Positions 57,841-64,000 of a stretch of DNA of 64,000 nt are shown here, in pieces. The translations under genes and the position numbers were made by a program. The notes beneath the pieces are model-generated. The model was given only the letters and a program-made list of their open reading frames with translations. It searched no databases and had not been told where the DNA came from. Every line of letters begins with the position of its first letter. Positions within the stretch are counted from its first letter, which is position 1. The stretch comes from JAVDCA01 sp035293985 (GTDB lineage: Bacteria > Pseudomonadota > Alphaproteobacteria > Rhizobiales > Xanthobacteraceae): positions 1 through 64,000 of the forward strand of contig DATGLS010000017.1 of NCBI GenBank assembly GCA_035293985.1, in the 5' to 3' direction.

Positions 57841-60207
57841 ATGGATGACACCGTAAAGCCCGACGCCCAGCATTACCGCTTCATCGGCAAGCCGATCCCG
57901 CGCAACGAGGATGCCCGCCTCGTCACCGGTCAGGGGCGGTTCAGTGCCGACTTCAAACTTGATGGGGAGGCATATGCGGCGATCGTGCGCTCGCCGCACC
58001 CGCATGCGCGCATCCGCGCGATCGATACCGAGGCGGCGCGGGCGATGCCCGGCGTGCTGCTCGTCCTCACCGGCGCCGACTGTCTTGCCGACAAGCTCGC
58101 GCCGATCCCGCACGATCCGGTGCCGAAGACCAAGTTCGACATGAAGCTCGCAGCGCCGGGCGGCAAACCACCCTTCATCGGGCCGCACATGCTGCTGCCG
58201 GCCGACAAGGCGCGCCACGTCGGCGAGGCCGTCGCCCTGGTGGTGGCGGAGACACACGCGCAGGCGCTCGATGCCGCCGAGGCCGTACACGTCGACTACG
58301 AGGTGCTGCCGCACGTCGCCCATACCGAGGACGCGATGAAGCCGGGCGCATCGGTGGTGTGGGACGAGGTGCCGGACAACATCGCGATCGATACCTGGTT
58401 CGGCGATCGCGCCGCGACGGATCAGGCCTTCGCGGCCGCGGACCATGTGCTGAAACGAGACTTCTTCGTCGGCCGCGTCACCGGCGTGCCGCTCGAGCCG
58501 CGCGCAGCGGTCGCGGGCTACGACCCGACCACCGGACGCTACACGCTCTATGCCGGCAGCGGCGGCGCGGTGCGGCAGAAGCGCGAGCTCGCGACCGTGC
58601 TGGGCATCGCGCCGGAGCGGCTGCGGGTGTTGTCCTACGACGTCGGCGGCAACTTCGGCACCCGCAATCGCGTGTTCGTCGAGTTCGGCCTCGTGCTGTG
58701 GGCGGCCGGCAAGCTCAAGCGGCCGGTGAAGTTCACCGCGAGCCGATCGGAAGCCTTTCTCTCCGACTACCAGGGCCGCGACCTGGTCTCGCGGGTCGAG
58801 CTCGCGATGGATAAGAATGGCCGCTTCCTGGCAATGCGCGCCACCAATATCAGCAATGTGGGCGCGCGCATGGTCTCGCTGTCGCCGTTGAGCAAGGGCG
58901 CCGGACTCATTCCGGGCTCGTACGACATCCCGGCCGCGACCTTGCGCGCGATGGCGGTCTATACCACGACGACCCCAACCAATGCGTATCGCAGCTCGGG
59001 CCGGCCCGAGGTGACCTACGTGATCGAGCGGCTGATCGACGAGGCGGCGGCGACGCTCGGCTTCGACCGCATCGCGCTGCGGCGCAAGAACCTGATCAAG
59101 CCGAAGGCGATGCCGTACCGCAACGCGGTGGGTATGCTCTACGACAGCGGTCAGTACGCCGAGAACATGGATTGGGCGATGGAGATCGCCGACTGGAAAG
59201 GTTTCGCGGCGCGCCGCCGCGAGGCGAAGAAGCGCGGCAAGCTGCTCGGCCTCGGCCTTGCCAACTACGTCGAATCCTCGATCGGCGCGCCCAACGAGCA
59301 GACCCGAATTCGGGTGCTGCCCGACGGCCGCGTCGACGTGGTCATCGGCACCCAGCCGACCGGCCAGGGGCACGAGACGAGCTTTGCCCAGGTGGTCGCG
59401 GACCTGATCGCCGTGCCGGTCGAGAAGGTGAAGATCATCCTCGGCGACACCGACATCGTGAAGGTGGGCGGCGGCTCGCATTCGGGCCGTTCGATGCGCC
59501 ATGCGGCCACGGTCTTTTCCAAGGCCGCCATCGACCTCATTGCCAAGGGCAAACGCGTGACGGCCGCGGTGCTCGGCACATCGGCCGACAACGTCACCTT
59601 CGAGGACGGCCGGTTCGGATCGCGGGATACCAACCGAAGCTTCGACTTTCTCGAGCTCGCCCAGGAAGCCGCCAACCACACGCTCCCCGAGGATCTCAAA
59701 GAGGGGCTCTTCATCGTCACCGACAACGAGATGCACGAGCCGGTGTTTCCCAACGGCTGTGCGATCTGCGAGGTCGAGATCGATCCGGATACCGGCGAGC
59801 TCGAGCTCACGCGCTACGCCTCGATCGACGACGTCGGGCGTTGCATCAACCCGCTGATCGTCGACGGCCAGACCCACGGCGCGATCGCCCAAGGCGTCGG
59901 GCAGGCGCTGTGGGAGCAGTTCTACATCGAGGCGGACAGCGGCCAGCCGCTCACCGGCTCGTTCATGGACTACGCCATGCCGCGTGCAAACACGTTGCCG
60001 TCGTTCCGCACCGAGATCGCCGAGGTGCTCTCGCCGACGAACCCGCTCGGCATCAAGGCCGGCGGCGAAGGCGGCACCACCGGCGCGCCCGCCTGCATCA
60101 TCAGTGGCGTCCTCGACGCGCTGCGTCCGCTCGGGGTCACGGACATCGAGATGCCGGCGACGCCGTTCGCGATCTGGCAGGCGATCCAGAAGGCGAAGAG
60201 GCCGTAG
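57841..60207 (+). CDS. Molybdenum hydroxylase large subunit (aldehyde oxidase-like), second copy
   Basis: The 788-residue protein has the hammerhead domain (GQGRFSADFKLDGEAYAAIV, RSPHPHARI), the cofactor motif YDVGGNFGTRN, the loop TNAYRSSGRPE and the catalytic glutamate in GIKAGGEGGTTG. The loop lacks the AYRCSFR signature of CO dehydrogenase. It has no FAD or [2Fe-2S] subunit gene beside it; the only pair in the window is 54 kb away at 2433-3850. It is followed by a transporter gene. The ATG before DDTVKPDAQHYRF is chosen; the in-frame TTG upstream lies past a repeat. Confidence 0.9.
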   Translation: MDDTVKPDAQHYRFIGKPIPRNEDARLVTGQGRFSADFKLDGEAYAAIVRSPHPHARIRAIDTEAARAMPGVLLVLTGADCLADKLAPIPHDPVPKTKFDMKLAAPGGKPPFIGPHMLLPADKARHVGEAVALVVAETHAQALDAAEAVHVDYEVLPHVAHTEDAMKPGASVVWDEVPDNIAIDTWFGDRAATDQAFAAADHVLKRDFFVGRVTGVPLEPRAAVAGYDPTTGRYTLYAGSGGAVRQKRELATVLGIAPERLRVLSYDVGGNFGTRNRVFVEFGLVLWAAGKLKRPVKFTASRSEAFLSDYQGRDLVSRVELAMDKNGRFLAMRATNISNVGARMVSLSPLSKGAGLIPGSYDIPAATLRAMAVYTTTTPTNAYRSSGRPEVTYVIERLIDEAAATLGFDRIALRRKNLIKPKAMPYRNAVGMLYDSGQYAENMDWAMEIADWKGFAARRREAKKRGKLLGLGLANYVESSIGAPNEQTRIRVLPDGRVDVVIGTQPTGQGHETSFAQVVADLIAVPVEKVKIILGDTDIVKVGGGSHSGRSMRHAATVFSKAAIDLIAKGKRVTAAVLGTSADNVTFEDGRFGSRDTNRSFDFLELAQEAANHTLPEDLKEGLFIVTDNEMHEPVFPNGCAICEVEIDPDTGELELTRYASIDDVGRCINPLIVDGQTHGAIAQGVGQALWEQFYIEADSGQPLTGSFMDYAMPRANTLPSFRTEIAEVLSPTNPLGIKAGGEGGTTGAPACIISGVLDALRPLGVTDIEMPATPFAIWQAIQKAKRP

Positions 60208-60211
60208 TCCT

Positions 60212-60246
60212 GTAGCCCGCATTCCGCTGCGCTCCATGCGGGCTAC
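60212..60246. repeat. Short palindromic repeat, family G
   Basis: The arms GTAGCCCGCAT and ATGCGGGCTAC flank TCCGCTGCGCTCC. It is a common type of intergenic repeat and lies four bases after the stop of the large subunit gene. Confidence 0.75.
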
Positions 60247-60363
60247 GGCCCAACCGAGGCGACCGTTCCCGCGCCGCTATGTCGCTTTCCTTTGCGTCGC
60301 CGCTGCCATAGCCTGCGACGGCAAGGCGCATTCCGCCGCAAAGACAACGCTTCCGGGGGGACC

Positions 60364-61722
60364 ATGGCCGGCGAAGCCGACGTTCAAGTCTCACGCCTGC
60401 TGGACGAGCACGGACTTGGCGCTTTTCAGATCAAGCTGATCGCGTGGTCGACCCTGATCGCCTACATCGACGGGTATGATATCGGCGCCGTCGCATTCGC
60501 GGCGCCCCATCTCATCCAAGCCTGGCATGTTCCGCGCGAATCGCTGGGCCTGGTGCTGACCGCGAGCAATGTCGGCGTGCTGTTCGGCTCGCAGATTTTC
60601 GGCTGGGTCGGCGATCGCTACGGCCGCAGGACGTCATTGATCATCTGCAACCTTCTGTTCGGCGTCTTCACCTATTGGGCTGCCTACTCGACCAATCTCA
60701 CCGATCTGTTCGTCTTGCGCACGCTGGCCGGGCTCGGCATCGGCGGCGTGATCCCCAACGTGGTGGCGATCAACGCAGAGTCGGCGCCGCGCCATTTGCG
60801 CGCGACGCTGGCGATCATCGCGACCGGCATGGTGCCGATCGGCGGCGCGCTCGCCGGCTTCGCCGCCGCGGCGCTCATTCCGCGCTACGGCTGGCAGGTG
60901 CTGTTCTACATCGGCGGCGTCGTCCCGATCGTGTTCGCCGTCATCGCGATGTTTGGGATGCCGGAATCGATCAAATACATGGCGCTGCACGAAAGCCAGC
61001 GCTCGAAGATGGAGCGGCTGATCAAAGCCATTCGCCCGGACTTCCAGGTGCCCGCAAAAGCGCGCTTCGTGATCGAAGACGAGGCGCAGTTTCCGAGCTC
61101 CAGTCCACGCTATCTGTTCCGCAATGGTCTGGAGGTGATCACGCCGCTCACTTGGCTGATCTTCATCCTCAACCTGATGGGCTATTTCTTCCTGATCAGC
61201 TGGACCCCGACCATCCTGGTCACCGCCGCCAAGGCGTCGCAGACCGTCGCTGCCCTCACGGGCTCCGCGCTGCAAATCGGCGGTACGGTGGGCGCTCTGG
61301 TGCTGTGCTGGTGGCTACAGCGGCAGCGATTCTTCGCCATCGCGATCCTGTTCGTGATCGCCGTGCCGGTCGTCGGCGCGATGGGCTATGCGGGTCTCTC
61401 CTCGACGACGGCGCTGGTCGCCGTGGCGTTCCTGGCGGGCTTTGTGGTGCTCGGCATTCAGTCCGGCATCAACGTCGTCGGCGCGATGATCTATCCGACG
61501 TCGCTGCGCGCCAACGGCTCCGGCTGGCAGCTCGGCCTCGGCCGCTTCGGTGCCATCATCGGTCCGTTCGCCGGCACGCTGCTGGTGGCCACGCTGCCGA
61601 TCCAGCAGATGTATCTCTGGGCCGCCGTGCCGTTCGCGCTGGGCGCCGTGGTGACCTTCATCATCCATGCGCTCAATCAGGCGCGCCTGCGCGCAAATCC
61701 CGAGTTGGCGAAGGGGCAGTAG
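60364..61722 (+). CDS. MFS transporter, aromatic acid:H+ symporter type
   Basis: The 452-residue protein has 12 helices and DGYD in the first (TLIAYIDGYDIGAVAFAAPH), the AAHS hallmark. The loop between helices 2 and 3 reads GWVGDRYGRRTS and helix 4-5 has RTLAGLGIGGVIPNVVAINA. It probably imports an aromatic acid for the enzymes of this region. The ATG has GGGGGG three bases upstream, a close spacing. It is separated from the hydroxylase gene by a family G repeat and may be co-transcribed with it. Confidence 0.88.
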   Translation: MAGEADVQVSRLLDEHGLGAFQIKLIAWSTLIAYIDGYDIGAVAFAAPHLIQAWHVPRESLGLVLTASNVGVLFGSQIFGWVGDRYGRRTSLIICNLLFGVFTYWAAYSTNLTDLFVLRTLAGLGIGGVIPNVVAINAESAPRHLRATLAIIATGMVPIGGALAGFAAAALIPRYGWQVLFYIGGVVPIVFAVIAMFGMPESIKYMALHESQRSKMERLIKAIRPDFQVPAKARFVIEDEAQFPSSSPRYLFRNGLEVITPLTWLIFILNLMGYFFLISWTPTILVTAAKASQTVAALTGSALQIGGTVGALVLCWWLQRQRFFAIAILFVIAVPVVGAMGYAGLSSTTALVAVAFLAGFVVLGIQSGINVVGAMIYPTSLRANGSGWQLGLGRFGAIIGPFAGTLLVATLPIQQMYLWAAVPFALGAVVTFIIHALNQARLRANPELAKGQ

Positions 61723-61762
61723 GGCTGATCAGCGCCCGTGTTTGCGATCGAGCAGCTGTCCG

Positions 61763-62833
61763 TCAGTTCTCGATCTTGAGCCCGATCGATTTGATCAGCG
61801 CGCCCCACATCGCCTCCTCGCGATCGATCACCGCGGCATATTCCGCGGGCGTGCCCGCAACCGGCTCGGCGCCCGCACTGAGGATGCGCTGCTTCACCTC
61901 ATCGGTGGCAAGCGCGGCATTGAGCTCCTTGTTGAGCTTATCGATGATGGCAGGCGGCGTTCCGGCCGGCGCGACGATCCCATAGCGCAGCGACACCTCG
62001 AAGCCGGGCAGGCCGGATTCGGAGACGGTGGGGACGTCAGGCAGCAGCGGCGAGCGCTTGAGGCCGGTGACGGCGAGCGCGCGGATCAGCCCGCCCGCAA
62101 TGGCGCCGCGCGCGACCGGGATCGGCGTGAACTGCACCAGGTTATGGCCGCCGATCAAGTCGGTCATGGCGGCGCCGGAGCTCTTGTACGGAATGTGCGT
62201 GAACTTGACGCCGGCCTTTTGCGCAAAAAGCTCGGCGGCGAGGTGATTGACGGTGCCGACGCCGGGCGAGGCGAACTGGAAGGTGGGGCCGGTCTTGCGC
62301 ATCAGCGCGATGAGATCGGTGACCGAATGCACCCGCAGCGAGGGATGCACCACCAGCACGGCCGGCGCCGATGCGACAAGGCCGATCGGGGCAAAGTCCT
62401 TGCGCGGATCGTAGCCGACGTCGGGGAAGAGATTGGGGCCGCTGGCGAGGTTCGACGTATAGGCGAGCAGCAGCGTGTAGCCGTCCGGTGCGCTTTTGGC
62501 GAACTGCCGTGTCGCGATGGTGCCGGCGGCGCCGCCAGCGCGATTTTCCACCACCACCGGCACGCCGAGCGACTGACTCAGCTTGTCGGCCACCGCCCGC
62601 GCCATGATGTTGTTGGTCCCGCCCGGCGGGAACGGCACCACCAGGGTGACGGGGCGCGTGGGGTAGCCGTCGGCGTTGGCGGAAGCCGCTGGTGCGCACG
62701 CGAGTGTGAGGAAGGCGACAGCGCAAGTCGCGAAGCGCGCTCTGCTCCCCTCCCCCCGCGCGCGCAGCGCGTGGCGGGGAGGGGCGGGGGGCGGGGGGCG
62801 CCGCTTGCTCAGGAGCCTGCGGTGTCGAGCCAT
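61763..62833 (-). CDS. TTT transporter substrate-binding protein with repeat-derived N-terminus
   Basis: The Bug core is intact (YPTRPVTLVVPFPPGGTNNI, VVENRAGGAAGTIATRQFA, DPRKDFAPIGLV, PYKSSGAAMTDLIGGH, GIVAPAGTPPAIIDKLN). The signal-peptide core is FATCAVAFLTLACAPAASA, but no start codon lies just before it. The first in-frame ATG (MARHRRLLSKRRPPPPAPP) lies inside a family C repeat. Either the repeat now provides the start or the gene is inactive. It is convergent with the MFS gene. Confidence 0.75.
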   Translation of the reverse strand: MARHRRLLSKRRPPPPAPPRHALRARGEGSRARFATCAVAFLTLACAPAASANADGYPTRPVTLVVPFPPGGTNNIMARAVADKLSQSLGVPVVVENRAGGAAGTIATRQFAKSAPDGYTLLLAYTSNLASGPNLFPDVGYDPRKDFAPIGLVASAPAVLVVHPSLRVHSVTDLIALMRKTGPTFQFASPGVGTVNHLAAELFAQKAGVKFTHIPYKSSGAAMTDLIGGHNLVQFTPIPVARGAIAGGLIRALAVTGLKRSPLLPDVPTVSESGLPGFEVSLRYGIVAPAGTPPAIIDKLNKELNAALATDEVKQRILSAGAEPVAGTPAEYAAVIDREEAMWGALIKSIGLKIEN

Positions 62834-62923
62834 ACTGCACATTAGGAGCAAGTGTAGGCCCCCCACCCTCGCTGCGCGGCTTCGCCGCTTGCTCGACCCT
62901 CCCCGCCAACGGCCGGGAGGGTA
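62744..62923. repeat. Palindromic repeat, family C copy 4, at the 5' end of a gene
   Basis: It starts CTCCCCTCCCCCCGCGCGCG and ends CGACCCTCCCCGCCAACGGC plus CGGGAGGGT, in the same orientation as copies 1 and 3. It overlaps the first 30 codons of the Bug gene at 61763 and reaches to 25 bases from the next gene's stop. Confidence 0.8.
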
Positions 62924-62948
62924 GCAGCGGCGCCTGAGTGCCCCAGCC

Positions 62949-63836
62949 TCACCCCGCGAGCACGCGCGTCGTGTCGTCGAACAGCTCGTCGACCGAGAGC
63001 TTGCGGAAGATGAACTTCTGCACCAGCGACATCTCGATCGCGAGCTCGAGCGCCTTGCGCACGTTCTCGACCCCGAAGCGCAGCGGATCGAGCTTGCCAT
63101 CCTTCGACGAATCGACCGCGCGCCGGCTTTCCAGGACCGTGCGGAAGACCTCGCGGGCGACGTCGGGGCGCGACTGCACGATCGACTTGCGCATCACCAG
63201 CATGTGGTTGATCGGCACGCCGCCATGGGTCTCGGCCCATTTGCGGCTGACCTCCTCGTGATCGGCAACGACCGGCTTGAGGCGCGGGTCGGAGCGATCG
63301 GTGATGATCGCGGCATCGAGCTCGCCGTCGAGCAGCATCTGCATCAGCTGCTTGCCGGGCGCCGCGCGGGTGACGAAGGGCGGGTCCTTGTACTCGGCGA
63401 TGTGGCCGTCCTCGAACGTCACCCAGTTCACCTTCTCGACGTCCATGCCATAGAGCGTCGCCAGCATGCCGCGCACCCACATGCCGGTGGTCTGCGTATA
63501 GGCGCGCACGCCGACGCGCTTGCCGTGCAGCTCCGTCGGCTTGATGACGCCGCGCTCGGAATTGTACAGCAGGTTGTGGATCTGGCCGCGCCCGACGATG
63601 GTCGCCGGCAGCAGCACGTAGGGCTTGTCGTAGTACTTCGCCTGCAGGAACGTATTGATGGCGAGCTCGGCGCAATCGTACTTCGCCTCACGCACCAGCG
63701 GCTTGAACGCCGTGTTCGGCACCTTCACGTCGTCGAAATCGTACGCGACCACGTCGGACTTGATCGCGCCAGACCGCAGCGCATGCGTGTTCGGGTACTC
63801 GCCGATCATGGTGAAGAGCTTCATCTTGTCCGGCAT
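62949..63836 (-). CDS. NMT1/4,5-dihydroxyphthalate decarboxylase-like binding protein
   Basis: The 295-residue protein (FTMIGEYPNTHALRSGAI, YDCAELAINTFLQAKYYDKP, HGKRVGVRAYTQTTGMWVRG, DGELDAAIITD) belongs to the same periplasmic-binding-protein fold as the gene at 255 but is shorter and diverged. No signal peptide is present, so it is either cytoplasmic or an enzyme of the decarboxylase-like branch. GAGGAAG precedes the ATG. A partial gene lies upstream in the same direction. Confidence 0.75.
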   Translation of the reverse strand: MPDKMKLFTMIGEYPNTHALRSGAIKSDVVAYDFDDVKVPNTAFKPLVREAKYDCAELAINTFLQAKYYDKPYVLLPATIVGRGQIHNLLYNSERGVIKPTELHGKRVGVRAYTQTTGMWVRGMLATLYGMDVEKVNWVTFEDGHIAEYKDPPFVTRAAPGKQLMQMLLDGELDAAIITDRSDPRLKPVVADHEEVSRKWAETHGGVPINHMLVMRKSIVQSRPDVAREVFRTVLESRRAVDSSKDGKLDPLRFGVENVRKALELAIEMSLVQKFIFRKLSVDELFDDTTRVLAG

Positions 63837-63896
63837 CGTGCTTCCTCTCTGCCTACGTACCCCACATTACCGCATATCGTCATACGCCGCGAAGCC

Positions 63897-64000
63897 TCAG
63901 TCGACCTTCTCCCAGAAGAGCTCGCGATGCTGGGTCCGGCCTTGCCACGGCCGCGACGGCGGGATGAGCACCAGGCGCTCGCCCTCGAAGCGGACCTTGC
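63897..64000 (-). CDS. C-terminal end of an unrecognised protein (cut by window edge)
   Basis: The last 34 codons read KVRFEGERLVLIPPSRPWQG and RTQHRELFWEKVD before TGA. The frame is open to the window edge and codon use is typical. It would lie upstream of the binding protein at 62949 on the same strand, 60 bp away. Too little is visible to name a family. Confidence 0.5.
   Translation of the reverse strand, partial: KVRFEGERLVLIPPSRPWQGRTQHRELFWEKVD

Noticed and set aside
57316..60237. A 973-codon open frame opposite the second large subunit gene
   Set aside because: Low-complexity antisense translation. The + strand encodes a complete molybdenum hydroxylase subunit with its motifs.
1..64000. 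CRISPR arrays, prophage, insertion sequences, rRNA or tRNA genes
   Set aside because: No regularly spaced direct repeats with unique spacers, no transposase or integrase, no phage structural genes and no folded tRNA were seen. The repeated elements found are short palindromes.

Overview
The window is very GC-rich, densely coded DNA. Protein families, gene orders and intergenic palindromic repeats all point to an alphaproteobacterium of the Hyphomicrobiales, close to Bradyrhizobium, Rhodopseudomonas or the Xanthobacteraceae. I found no tRNA, rRNA, insertion sequence, prophage or CRISPR array. Most of the window is catabolic accessory metabolism plus one complete nitrate assimilation block.

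Region 1 (1-18.2 kb) holds two facing gene sets. On the + strand are the FAD and [2Fe-2S] subunits of a molybdenum hydroxylase, an NDP-forming acyl-CoA synthetase like feruloyl-CoA synthetase FerA, an acyl-CoA dehydrogenase and a hydroxycinnamoyl-CoA hydratase/lyase-like protein. On the - strand, running from a GntR/FCD regulator at 16.4 kb, are a UbiD-type decarboxylase, tripartite tricarboxylate transporter (TTT) substrate-binding proteins, a molybdenum hydroxylase large subunit and a CoxG-like protein. Together they look like import and CoA-dependent side-chain degradation of aromatic acids.

Region 2 (18.2-30.8 kb) is mixed: a TcuA-like flavoprotein, dihydroorotase (pyrC), an AAHS-type MFS transporter, a membrane-anchored DUF2235 hydrolase, a broken M23 peptidase gene, a metallo-beta-lactamase-fold hydrolase, a quinone oxidoreductase/acyl-CoA ligase pair, a class II aldolase and a small secreted protein.

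Region 3 (30.9-45.3 kb, all - strand) is nitrate assimilation in transcriptional order: nasT, nasS, an attenuator leader, narK, a single-domain haemoglobin, a NAD(P)H-type flavoprotein, a formate/nitrite channel, nirA, an unusual CysJ-like reductase, the molybdenum nitrate reductase and siroheme synthase cysG. The narK leader has a sigma54-like promoter, two adjacent hexaloop hairpins of the ANTAR type and an overlapping intrinsic terminator. That is the layout expected for NasT-controlled antitermination.

Region 4 (45.4-64 kb) holds aromatic ring-cleavage functions (FAD monooxygenase, gentisate dioxygenase-like cupin, fumarylacetoacetase-family hydrolase), further hydrolases, a GlcD-like oxidase, a methyltransferase, a VOC protein, a MaoC hydratase, a second molybdenum hydroxylase large subunit, a second AAHS transporter and more periplasmic-binding-type proteins.

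At least seven families of intergenic palindromic repeats occur about twenty times. Several have entered genes. One lies in frame inside an acyl-CoA ligase, two form the N-termini of transporter binding proteins, and two supply stop codons.
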